Origin: Gnetum montanum
Taxonomy: Eukaryota; Streptophyta; Gnetopsida; Gnetales; Gnetaceae
Reading direction: 5' to 3'
DNA: 64,000 bases
NCBI GenBank assembly: GCA_015680685.1
Contig: MNCI01003829.1
Location: 113,039-177,038 of the forward strand
The notes beneath the pieces were generated by a model. The model worked only from the letters and a program-made list of their open reading frames with translations. It was not told the origin of the DNA and searched no databases. How positions within the stretch are numbered: the stretch's first letter is position 1; every line of letters begins with the position of its first letter. Both the position numbers and the translations under genes were made by a program. This document shows positions 1 through 9,622 of this stretch, one piece after another.

Positions 1-600
1 GTTTACATCCACTTGAATCCCATGGTGGAAGCATAATCACCTGGAGATTTGTGAATTTTGGTGCCAAAACTACACTTCTAGGATTTCCAAACCCTAGCAT
101 GGAGCAATTTAGCATCCAAATTTTTCACTTTTCTCATCCTCTAGTAGTGACCTAATTTGCATATTTGAGGTTGTAGCAAAGAAGGTTAGATAGCATCAAG
201 AGTGGCTTAGCATCTAGATCATAAAGAAGATCACATCGACTTTAATGGGCTTTGAACTCCTACATATGTGAACCCTCTTTCTACTCATCTAGGCATCATC
301 TATACACATGTCTCTAACTTATACTTTATTATTTCTTAATAAAGTTTTCAGTTTTGGGTTTTGTGTATGAAATATATTTGTTTATTATCTATGCATTATT
401 TCAAATTTGCTATTAGTTTTACATTTCCTTTCATTTTATTACCGTGCATTACATTTCGTAAGTCCCTAGTTGATCTACTGAACTATCCAAGGCACCCTAA
501 ATCCCATTTTTCCACTAAGGCTTTGGGAATTTGTGGGTTGAAGAACTATTGCACTTAGGATCCTTAGTTTTTTTTCTAGTGACCAAGGTTTTTAGTAACA
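1..600 (+). repeat. 5' LTR (3' part) of the Tat-like element
   Basis: This aligns along its length with 10,596-11,194. Shared landmarks are a GTGGAAGCATAATCACCT segment, GGATTTCCAAACCCTAG, and a GGTTGAAGAACT block near the end. I place the LTR end at the AACA ending at 600, because similarity between the two copies stops there. The 5' half of this LTR lies left of the window. Confidence 0.8.
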
Positions 601-610
601 ATAGTTTTTC

Positions 611-632
611 TTGATGCTAGAAGGAGGGCCTC
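611..632 (+). other. Possible primer binding site after the 5' LTR
   Basis: About ten bases past the LTR end lies TGATGCTAGAAGGAGGGCC, the right place for a tRNA-complementary primer site. It resembles the TGGCGCTAGAAGGAGGG-type sites of some gypsy elements, but I cannot assign the tRNA with confidence. Confidence 0.35.
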
Positions 633-739
633 CACCCAAATTCTATGCTAAAAATCTATTAGCCATATTGCCAATGTTGTCCCTTGGTAGTAAACTTGCA
701 TTTTTTTTTCCAAAACCTTGGAAATCCAACATTGTGCTT

Positions 740-1610
740 ACCCCCCTGTGGTAGAAACCTCAATGTGGAAGCTATAGGTGGTTTGGCTGCTAAAATTTCA
801 GAATATCTATTATGAATTTTATAAACAAGCATGGAAACCTTAACAATGATTCAATTTTTATTACCACATTTTTTGCCATAAAACGAACATTGGTTTCCAA
901 ACCAACCAAACCTAATTTCTCCTCCTTTGTAGTAAAAATTAAAAGCTCCTCAAAACTATTTTTTTGGAAATTTCCATGTTTTCATTTTGACCTTCAATCT
1001 TTCCCTTCCTTCATCATCTCACTCTCCTTCTTTCCCCCCTTGCTAGAACTAGAGTAGAAGTAGTTGGGAAGCCTAGCATGGGAGAGGCTTAACATCAACT
1101 TTCCTCATGGAGAACATTACAAATTAAAAGCATTTTCCCATATTTTTGTATCCCCTTCCCTCTCCCCCCCACCCCCCTTGTGACCAAAACTATAACATGG
1201 AAGTTGCAAGTGGTTGGTTGATGCCTTTTCATAGTACTTGTTGTGAATTTTGTCCTCCAAGGCCAATGTTGAAGCTTTTCCATCCCTTTACTTTTTTTTG
1301 TCAATTTTATTTCAATTTCTAAAGCAGGTGGTGCAACCCTTCCAAAACTTACCAAACTTTCAGAAGTTAGCTTTCCCTCATTTTTCCAAGCTAAGGGAAT
1401 TCTCGTCCTGCTAAAACCAATTTTCAATAGGAAAACCCATGCTTTCCATTTTGGTTTTTAACCTTCTCCTTCATCTACGTTGAGTAAGAAGGTATGAGAT
1501 TTCCATTATCTCATCTCACCCCCACCCCCCTACCATACCCAGTGTAGAAGTAGTTGGGAGGCCAAGTTAGATGAGGCTTGAAACCAATATCTCCAACTTT
1601 CCATTCATGG
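740..1610 (+). repeat. Two diverged tandem units of about 450-480 bp in the leader
   Basis: Blocks recur in the same order. GTGGAAGCTATAGGTGGTTTGG near 755 matches ATGGAAGTTGCAAGTGGTTGG near 1,196. A C-rich stretch near 1,030 matches one near 1,520. GTAGAAGTAGTTGGGAAGCC near 1,055 matches GTAGAAGTAGTTGGGAGGCC near 1,542. This is a degenerate duplication of leader sequence between the LTR and gag. The coding-looking stretches at 812-1,057 (+) and 1,095-1,427 (-) lie inside it and resemble no protein. Confidence 0.6.
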
Positions 1611-2639
1611 TAAGGGGGAAAACTTACTAATTTTAGTAAGTACTTCATTTTCAACCATTTTTGTCTCTTTTATATGTTTTTTGAAATCCATTTGTTGGAA
1701 TTTACTTTTATCTTACCATTTATAACCTATTTTTAAACCATTCTCAGCACTATAGCCATGTCTTTCCAACAGTCCATCAAATTACCCCTCATCCTCACTG
1801 TCAAAGATCATAGCCAATAATCCATGAGGGTTTATGACCCCAAAGAACCTACCATCATTGAGTGTAGGTGATCTTTGAGGGTCAAAGGGAAGAGTCTTAT
1901 TTTGGAGCCATAAATGAAGATCATTATAGCTTCATTTGTGCTAAAATATAGGTAGGCATACTAATTCCATGTATTGAAGTAGAGGCCAGGAGGGAGTTTA
2001 AGCTCATACATAGGAGTGGAAAGGAGTACATCCCTTCCTTGTATGACCAAATTCCCCTTAATTACATCTATGTTAGCATCCTAGCCCAATTGGTTGCCAT
2101 GGAAGAGGAAGATGACAAGCATATCTATAAGGAACAATAGGAAGAGAAGGATGAATTTAAGGTAGAATCTAAGCTTGAAAACATCATGAGAGTACTGCTC
2201 CAACAAACATCCCCCAAGGTTACAATACCTTCTTGTAATGCCTTTGTTTTTTCCATGAGCATGGTGCCACCATCTTCAACTCCTTCCTACCCTAGTACAG
2301 TGGATCCCAGCCCAGTTATAGCCATACATCAACCTTAGCCAATGTGACAAACAACAAACTATAATACATCAATGTCATTTATAACATAGTATTAATATAT
2401 AAAATCATTGATGGTGGTTTTTACCACCACAAATCCATTAATTACTCACATGGGATCCTCTTCCTTCTATCATGCAACCCATAGCAAGGCCACAAGCCTT
2501 ACAACAGATGCCACAACCCTATGTACAAAGCCTAAAATCAATAGGGCCACCATAAGGTTTAGATTAAGCCTTCCAGAAGATCTAGGACCTAACAAAGAAG
2601 TTGAAGAGGCTTAAAGCCTCTACTTTACAAATTGTTAAG
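1611..2639 (+). other. Leader / gag N-terminal remnant, no confident domain
   Basis: This stretch links the leader repeats to gag. Coding-like phrases start near ATGTCTTTCCAACAG at 1,758 but are broken by many stops. Nothing in it resembles a known domain; by position it should be the gag N-terminus or an ORF upstream of gag. Confidence 0.3.
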
Positions 2640-3700
2640 ATTATGAACTTCTACTAGGATGCTCCCATAAGTTGTGTTGTCCCACTCTTGACACTTTTCT
2701 CTTGGTATCCCTATTTCTCAATTTAGAAAATATAATGGAGAAGGTAACCCTAATGCTCATCTTATTACCTATAGATTTGAATGTTTATTATTACAGCCAT
2801 GGCCTCATACCATCATGAGGATTTTCCCTATGACTTTGATTGGAAAATCACTTGATTGGTATCTTGCATTACCCAGAGGATCCATATCCTCTTTGGAGGA
2901 CTTAGTAGCCAAGTTTGTCAACTGCTTCAATTATAACTTGAAGCCTGACACAATGCTTAACCAACTCATGAAGGGCAAGCAAGGGTCCTTAGAACTTATG
3001 CAGAAATTCATTCAGTTGTGGAACGGACTGTTGAATGAAATACCAGAGCCTATAGCCAAAGCCCACTTGTTAGCCATATTCAATGAAGTAATTAAAAACT
3101 TTATTAAGTCTAAACTTTACTACCTTGATCCATGGTCTCTTAGCTAAGCATTCTCGCAAACTAAAAATATAGAGGATGTTGCAGAGGCCAATCATGATCC
3201 AGCCTATATAGCATATAAAAATCAACACACTTGAAGAGACAAAGAAAAGAGCAAACAAAACAACATGACTGTAGCAACTGTAACTAAGGAAACAAAGATC
3301 ATGAACTAAGGGTTGAAGGTCAATTTGCCCAAGGCACCCACCAATAACCACAATAACAAACCATCAGCTTTAGGGGCCACTACATCGACAACAACTATAC
3401 CTAACTTTGAAAGAAAGGATAGGTCCAAATACACTACATTGCCATTAAAACCATCTGATTTGCTAAACCAACTATTAAAAAGTGAGCACATATAGCATAA
3501 AAAAATGACCAAAGTTTCTTGAAAGAAACATGAGTGGCTATGCAAAATAGCTAAGGATCCCTCTTAAGTAATAAAAGATCATCCACAACTACCTAGATAC
3601 TTGAAGTTAGACTACTTTTGCCATTATCATCAACTACCTAGTCATGACATAGACTTCTACCTTGTGTTGAAGGATGACATGTAAAGGATGATAGATAGGG
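2640..3700 (+). pseudogene. gag pseudogene, Tat-like
   Basis: The longest open segment (2,815-3,147, 110 residues) has the retrotransposon gag signature: FPMTLIGKSLDWYLALP, then SISSLEDLVAKFVNCF and LMQKFIQLWN, typical of the capsid-forming domain. At about 3,610-3,685 the reading CHYHQLPSHDIDFY ... LKDDM matches the zinc-knuckle region of Tat gags (C..H....GHDT..C..LKDEI), with the last Cys replaced by Tyr. Gag would form the particle that packages the RNA. Stops and frameshifts on both sides show it is dead. The protein usually starts several hundred residues upstream, and that part is not readable here. Confidence 0.75.
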
Positions 3701-3746
3701 AGAGCTAGTCATAGATGCTTCTAACCTAGTTCAGTCACAAAACTAG

Positions 3747-3835
3747 TTGATGCAGGTCTACAAAGACCTATTGAATGCTAATGATAACCCCTATGTTATT
3801 TTAACATTCAATAGGTCTTTGTAGACCTGCATCAA
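3747..3835. repeat. Perfect 31-bp inverted repeat with 27-bp loop
   Basis: Bases 3,747-3,777 (starting TTGATGCAGGTCTACAAAGA) are the exact reverse complement of 3,805-3,835. The spacer 3,778-3,804 holds a further short complementary pair (ATAAC / GTTAT). It sits just past the gag zinc-knuckle remnant. All surrounding coding sequence is heavily mutated, so perfect arms suggest a late local foldback or template-switch event, or an assembly error. Confidence 0.9.
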
Positions 3836-4689
3836 CATTGATGATGATCAAAAACTTGCAAGAGAACCATTCGTGATTCAAGTACTTCTCTATAATGAAA
3901 TGGCTTCTTCAGCTTTCCATAGCTTAAGATCCCCTTTTGTCATGAGATTACCATCATGTGTGCCTCCAAGGAAATCTTTTATTATCAAAGTCTTCCAACC
4001 CAATACAATCCAAACAATTGTAGCCTAACCAATAGTGCAACAACCCCCTATGGTGGCCAATGCTACTACATCTTCCTCATAGCCAATGGCTAATAACCAA
4101 AAAACCTCAGCCAAACAAAGGAAGAAGCATAAACAAAATCCTAACAACAAGGGTGACAAGTAGATGGATGCATGAAACGAAGTGGATCCACGAAAGCCCA
4201 ATCCCATTTCAGCTATACCCATGACCTCCTCTACCCTAACTCCTTCAACAAACAAGCCACAGGAGGACACCAAACCTCATAACCAAAATAATAAAGAAGA
4301 GCCACAATAGCCACAACCTAAAGTTGAAGTTTGCATTTTGGGACGCATGGAGGAAGTAAAGCACAGCTAGGGTGACAAGCCCAAGACCAATGATAAAAAC
4401 TTCCTCAATGCAATGGACCAAGTCAAGTAATCCCTCAAGCCAAAAAAAAAAACAAACATAACTCTAAGCTTATATGACCTGATCATAACTTCTACCACAC
4501 ATCGTGAGGTGTTAGTAAAAATGTTAATTTCCATACCCATTAGTGAGGAGATTCCCACTAATGAGAAAGTCATCCATGCAGTGATGATTCCTTCCTCACT
4601 AAAGGAGGTGAAGTCAACATACCTTGTATTTCACAATAGTGAAATTAAGGTTAATCCCCAAAAAGGGGAAGTAACTACAACCCCTTTAT
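3836..4689 (+). other. Linker between gag and protease remnants
   Basis: This is degenerate plus-strand coding-like sequence between the gag zinc knuckle and the protease. A 67-residue open stretch at 4,509-4,712 leads into the protease. Opposite-strand open stretches at 4,025-4,273 and 4,367-4,573 look fortuitous. No domain is recognisable. Confidence 0.4.
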
Positions 4690-5110
4690 TCATAACCATA
4701 CACATAGGATAGTTTAAAATCCATCAAGTGCATGTTAATGATGGAATTGCAACCAATGTCATCTCATGTACCATCATTAAACACTAGGGCTTAATTGAGC
4801 GAATACAACCTACAACCACCGTAGCTCTTAAGTCCTTCAATGGATCAAGAGTTGTTGTCAAGGGGTTTATCTCATTGGATTTTATAGCTAGGGAGAAATT
4901 CCTCACAATTGCCAACTTCTCGGTGGTGGAAGAGACACCAAGATTCAACTTGATCTTGGGAAGATCTTGGTTGGCTCAATTACAAGTTGTGTCCTCTCCC
5001 ATCCTTTAAGAAATTCATCTTCCTTATGAAGAATGTGAAATCATCATTCAGAAGGATAGCACAGTTTCCCTAGCTGTTAATAATGTAGACATGGAGTAAG
5101 GATCCAAGGT
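4690..5110 (+). pseudogene. Retroviral-type aspartic protease remnant
   Basis: Read in one frame with stops, the sequence gives HVNDGIATNVIS near 4,731. This is the active-site region where a live enzyme has D-S/T/D-G, here degenerated to NDG. It is followed by VALKSFNGS, FSVVEETPRFNLILGRSWLAQL (about 4,905-4,985) and LPYEECEI. LILGRSWL is the conserved C-terminal LLGRPWL motif of gypsy proteases. The protease would cut the Gag-Pol polyprotein. A stop follows the first motif (KH*GLIE), so the product cannot be made. Confidence 0.75.
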
Positions 5111-5514
5111 AGAGCTTCAAGAAGAAGCTCCTAGCCATGAAGAGCAAAAACCCAAGAAAGCCAAAAATGATAGTCATAAGCAATAGGATACATTATAGGA
5201 TGAACTCCATTTTAACATCATAAGTAAAGGGGATGGTGAATATAAGCTTGTGCAAAGTAGGCCTTACTCACTTCCTAATCTTGCAAAGATTAGGAAGAAT
5301 CTACACAAGTGAAGTTTGCCTTAACCTTCCCATGCCCCTATAACCAGATGCACCGATAGCCATGTAGCCTTAATTTTCTTTTGTAGTTTATTATATCTTT
5401 ATGCATGTAGCCTAAGTTCATTTTCATTTTCACCTATTTATTACAACATTTCTTTATTCTACTTATGTTATAAACATCAAAAGACCCTATAAATATATGT
5501 CTCTTTCATACCAC

Positions 5515-5712
5515 ATCCGCTAAGATGTTAAATTGGCATTACGGTCTACTATGGCCTTAAGCTGGCATCCCCATCTACTAAGACATTAAACTGGAATTAT
5601 GGTCTACTATGACCTTAAACTGACATCCTTGTCCACTAAGATGTTAACTGGCATTATGGTTTACTAAGACCTTAGCCTTAAACTGGCAAAACTATATAAC
5701 TTGCACCCACAA
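5515..5712 (+). repeat. Three degenerate tandem units of about 60 bp
   Basis: Units share ACTAAGATGTTAAACTGGCAT, TATGGTCTACTATGACCTT and AAACTGGCATCC. Close relatives of the same words recur at 6,555-6,650 (CTACTAAGGCCTTAAATTTGC) and 9,438-9,500 (TCTGCTATGACCTTAAACTAG), so a small repeat family is spread within this one element. Confidence 0.7.
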
Positions 5713-6554
5713 TGGCCTAAAACTAGCAAACATCCCTTTTATTAGTATATCTCTCTTTACTTAGCCTATTATCACACCAATTAGATATTTAAGATTATAA
5801 CAAAAATGTTAACATAGTCATTTTCAATATTTACAACGTTCACTACTACTATAGATGCATATAGGCAAAAATAAGACCAAAATTTAAATTTAAAGTTAAA
5901 AGGTCCATAACATACATAGCCATGGCCACATTATGTGGTAAGAATGTCAAAGAAATAAGAACCATCCAAAGCATAGTCTTGGCTAATCATAGTCATCAAG
6001 ATAAATACAAAAACAAATAGCCAACAAGCTGAACTAAAGGAGGCTGTTGATTGGCATTTGGACCAGGAAGTGGTGGGTCATTCCCACCCTCATCGCTGGG
6101 GTTTCCAATATCTCTTGAGGCCTAGAATGTAATAACATATAGCCAATTAATAACCCATAGCTAAAATCATGACTTAAAATGAAAATCTAAAACATAAAAT
6201 ATATCAAACCTATGGAGATTCCAGCTCCATTACTTCCATGGGTAGATGGGAAAGGCCTTCCTCGAAACAATGGAGGATTTGGTCCTCCATCATGTTGACC
6301 CAGTCAACATCCCCAAGATCAATGTCAAAAATAATGTCAATCTTGTCTATAGGAGTCCAAGTAGGAGGCTCTTAGGTAGTAGCAGTTGTAGAGGTCTTTG
6401 TGTTACCTTGTTAATCTTGTTGACCTTCTAAGTCTTTTATATAGCCTTATGTGTTCTTTATTTACCCTGTTATAGCTTTATTTGCCTTTGTTTGGCCTTT
6501 AAATGGTATCAAATAGTAGGGCTTGACCTTCCTTGACCATTGTTTGACACCATG

Positions 6555-6650
6555 TGAGCATGGCCTACTAAGGCCTTAAATTTGCATCATAGTCCATCAA
6601 GACTATAAATTGGCATCATGGCCCACTAAGGCCTAAAATTGTCAAAATTT
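6555..6650 (+). repeat. Second cluster of the ACTAAGGCCTTAAA repeat
   Basis: GCCTACTAAGGCCTTAAAT, TCCATCAAGACTATAAATTGG and GCCCACTAAGGCCTAAAAT follow one another at about 35-bp spacing. They match the words of the 5,515-5,712 array. Confidence 0.65.
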
Positions 6651-6917
6651 TAGTCTTTCTTTGACCATTTGTATCCTTATTTCATATGTTTCCCCTTGTT
6701 TGACCTTTACCTAACCTTTGTTAGCCTTTATTACACTTTGTCAAATTGTCCTTACCTCATTGATGACCTTGGATGGCCTTGATTACTTTAGATTTTCATG
6801 TGTTTTCATAATTCTATAGAATTTTAGCATTATTTATTTACTTTTACCCATGTGCCACTTAATTTTCTTTTGGTTAACATGCAGGATTAGAGTACGAGAA
6901 CCTGGGAGCAAATCAGT

Positions 6918-8160
6918 TTGCCTTTGTGTCTACACAGACGTCACAGTGATGTTGAATGGTGTATTAACCTTGATTGCCTAGATCTTGAGCTTGAGAGTCT
7001 AGTAGATCACATAGCCTCAGTAGAGACACCTCTAGAATGGCCTGAAAACCTAGTCAAAACCCTTGACTTAGAGGTAGGAGACATAATCGAAGACTCTCTA
7101 GTTAAGGTTCCTATCATAACACACAGTGGTGAGGAGAAAACCCTTTAACTAAGTTCCTCACTAGGGCCTCAATGTGTTCATGACATCACCAAGGTCTTAC
7201 AAAGCAACATTAAGACATTTTCCTAGTCATATGAAGATATTCTAGGCCTAAACGCACATCTAGTTCATTAAAACATCATACTAGATCCTAGCATTAGAGC
7301 AGTTAAGCAAAAAGCATGCAAAATTAGACCTAATTTGGCCTTAGTAGTTCGTGATGAAATATCAAAGCTCTACCAAGCTGGTTTTATTAGGGTTGTTGAC
7401 TATGCAGAATGCATATCCAACATAGTGGTAGTTCCTAAGAAAAATGGAAGTATCTATATTTGCATTGATTTGTAAGACCTAAATAAAGCAACTATCAAGG
7501 CTGACTTTCCTTTGCCTAGTATTGATCAACTTATTGATACTACAATTGGACATGCCTTGTTGTCGTTTATGGATGGATTCTTAGGATATAGCCAAATTAG
7601 GATCAACCCAGAGCACCAACTTAGCATGACCTTTATGACCCCATGGAATACGTTTTGTTATACCATGATGTGTTTTGTCCTTAAGAATGCTAGAGTGACA
7701 TACCATAGAGCTATGACCTGTATATTTAGTGATTACATGTTAGGTTTGCTTAATGATTACGTAGATGACATAGCCATTAAGTCTAAGATGGTCCATGATC
7801 ATGCTAATGACTTGGATCTTTTGCTTAAATGANTGTTTTGTCCTTAAGAATGCTAGAGTGACATACCATAGAGCTATGACCTATATATTTAGTGATTACA
7901 TGTTAGGTTTGCTTAATGATTACGTAGATGACATAGCCATTAATTCTAAGATGGTCCATGATCATGCTAATGACTTGGATCTTTTGCTTAAATGATGCCT
8001 CAAATATGAGCTTAGGCTTAATCCTAAGAACATCTTTGGTGTTAAGATTAGTAAGATGCTTGGATTTGTAGTCTTTGAAGTAGGGATACACATTGATCCT
8101 GATAAGGTTAAGGCCATATCCAAATTAGTAGTGCCTGCCAACCTTAAATAGTTTTGGGGA
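6918..8160 (+). pseudogene. Gypsy reverse transcriptase remnant
   Basis: The segment opens with the pre-RT region (ESLVDHIASVETPLEWPE, KTFS*SYEDILGL). It continues through RPNLALVVRDEISKLYQAGFIR, NIVVVPKKNGSIYICIDL, DLNKATIKADFPLPSIDQL, a degenerate FMTPWNTFCYTMMCFVLKNA stretch, and the catalytic LLNDYVDDIAIKS (YVDD at 7,758-7,769). It ends with LNPKNIFGVKISKMLGFVV and HIDPDKVKAI. RT copies the element RNA into DNA. In-frame stops are visible at 7,473 (TAA after ICIDL) and in LLLK*CLKYEL. The segment 7,834-7,995 repeats 7,671-7,832 across a single N and is probably an assembly duplicate. Confidence 0.9.
7671..7995. other. 162-bp duplication across a single N (probable assembly join)
   Basis: 7,671-7,832 and 7,834-7,995 differ at two positions only, with one N (7,833) exactly between them. 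See the matching cases at 14,132-14,247 and 29,000-29,086. Confidence 0.85.
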
Positions 8161-8935
8161 TTACAAAGTAGATTATAGTTTATTCATAGGTTTATCGCTA
8201 GGCTTACGGATGCAACACTTTCTTAAGAAAGGAGTTCACTATGAGTGGATGACTCAATGCCAAGAGGCCTTTGAAAACCTTAAGCAAGGATTAGCATAAC
8301 TACTGACAGTATATCCTCCACAAGAGGGTATACCATTCTTCATTTATCTTTTCATCTCTGATACATTCATTACCTCTCTACTCTATTAGAAATGTGATGA
8401 TGGAGCAGAAATGCCCATATACTACCTTAGCCACGTGTTAGTTGCCCATGAGACCTAATACATTGAAGTGAAGAAGTATTGTCTAACACTAGCATTCTTG
8501 TTGAAGAAGTGAATATACTACCTCTTTAGAAGCCAAGTCAATGTGATTTGTAAGGACAACATTAGAGCCATAATGACCAACATTTATGAAAGTAGTCATA
8601 TAGCCCAATGGAAAGCCATAACTACAAAGTTTGACCTCCATTACATCTCTCAATCCTCAATGAAAGGTCAAGCTATAGCCATACAATTCATAGTTTCACC
8701 TATTAATGATCAAGTAGCCATAGATCCTAAATTTCTTGATGAGCATATTAACAAAGTTAACTAAGTACCTAAGGATTATGAGGTAGTCATGCACTTTGAT
8801 GGAGCTTTAACTACCCATGGGGCCAATGTCGCTGCCATCATAACATTTTCATTTGGTGAGATTTGACCCTTTGCCTATTGGTTTGGGTTCACATGTACCA
8901 ACAACATGGTAGAGTATGAAGGTTTGTCATGAGCG
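8161..8935 (+). pseudogene. RNase H and second (archaeal-type) RNase H remnants
   Basis: The connection and first RNase H follow RT: CQEAFENLKQGL, PIYYLSHVL, IEVKKYCLTLAFLLKK, then the open stretch 8,543-8,764 (HIAQWKAITTKFDLHYI). A second RNase H-like block follows at 8,790-8,930 with VVMHFDGAL, GANVAAII and FTCTNNMVEYEGL. The last motif (TNN.AEYEAL) is the hallmark of the additional RNase H of Tat elements. These domains degrade the RNA strand during reverse transcription. Several stops interrupt both. Confidence 0.8.
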
Positions 8936-9405
8936 GCTTGTCCATGCACTATGGTCATATAGAACAACCTATCGCATAACAATTGGCATGACTCCTTATA
9001 GCCTTGTTTATGATTTTGAAGCTATTTTACCTCTTGAATTGTAGGTGCCATCACTCTGAGTAGCCTTGACTGACTTCATCAATGATAAGTAGAATAAGGA
9101 ATTGCAAACAATAGCCCTAAATTCAGTGGAGGAGCAATGTATGCAAGAACTTGTTCACATCAAGAACTATCAAGAGAGGCAGAAGTGGCAACATCACAAT
9201 GACTTAACCATGTGCAAGATTAAGGATGGGGACCTATTCCTCAAGGCCATCCATGAGCATGTGGACAAATTCTTAGCCAACTAGGAAGGACCCTTTCTTG
9301 TCATCAGATCTTACATGAATAGAGCATTCAGAATAGCCAACATGGATGGAAATGAGTTGGCCAATCTAGTCAATCATTCCTATCTAAAATCATATTACAT
9401 GTAGT
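8936..9405 (+). pseudogene. Integrase C-terminal remnant; zinc finger and core deleted
   Basis: Directly after the second RNase H block the reading switches to the far end of integrase: WSYRTTYRITIGMTPYSLVY, FEAILPLEL*VPSL, ERQKWQHHNDL, KIKDGDLFLKA, EGPFLVIRSYMNRAFRIANM, then NHSYLKSYYM. Integrase normally starts with an HHCC zinc finger and a D,D-35-E core of some 250 residues. Both are absent, so an internal deletion joined RNase H to the tail at about 8,935. The element therefore lacks the parts needed to insert. Confidence 0.8.
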
Positions 9406-9437
9406 CAATAATCATCAACAAGTGAGCTTGCTTTCAA

Positions 9438-9500
9438 TGGTCTGCTATGACCTTAAACTAGTACCATGACCCACCACAACCTTAAACTAGCAACTTTGGT
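9438..9500 (+). repeat. Third cluster of the CTATGACCTTAAACTAG repeat
   Basis: TCTGCTATGACCTTAAACTAG and CCCACCACAACCTTAAACTAG lie in the 3' untranslated part of the element, in the same family as 5,515-5,712 and 6,555-6,650. Confidence 0.6.
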
Positions 9501-9610
9501 AACTTGGATAGCTTGATTCTCATGTGGCCTATATGCATTGTAGCATTATAATATGTAGTGGTGTTTTGTATTCTTTTTCGGTTCCTCTTGAGTTAATCCT
9601 CTAGGAACCA

Positions 9611-9622
9611 ACAAAGAGGGGC
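9611..9622 (+). other. Probable polypurine tract
   Basis: ACAAAGAGGGG immediately precedes the inferred start of the 3' LTR and fits the plus-strand primer site of a retrotransposon. Confidence 0.45.

Larger units (their letters stand above)
5309..6884 (+). other. Candidate Ogre-type intron between protease and RT
   Basis: Pol-like coding stops near 5,310 (reading IRKNLHK) and resumes near 6,885-6,918. The left edge reads CACAA|GTGAAG and the right edge TAACATGCAG|GATTAG, plausible donor and acceptor. The 1.58 kb between has no domain and carries the repeats described separately. Ogre/Tat elements are known to hold a spliced intron at this point, between gag-pro and RT. Here the splice sites are inferred from position and consensus only. 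The 61-residue open stretch at 6,246-6,431 is probably fortuitous. Confidence 0.4.

Noticed and set aside
5515-5712. CRISPR-like spaced repeats
   Set aside because: The repeats are degenerate, the spacers are related to each other, and the context is a plant retrotransposon.
7834-7995. Second RT catalytic segment, as if the element had a duplicated YVDD region
   Set aside because: It follows a single N and repeats the preceding 162 bp almost exactly; two other Ns show the same pattern, so it is treated as an assembly duplicate.
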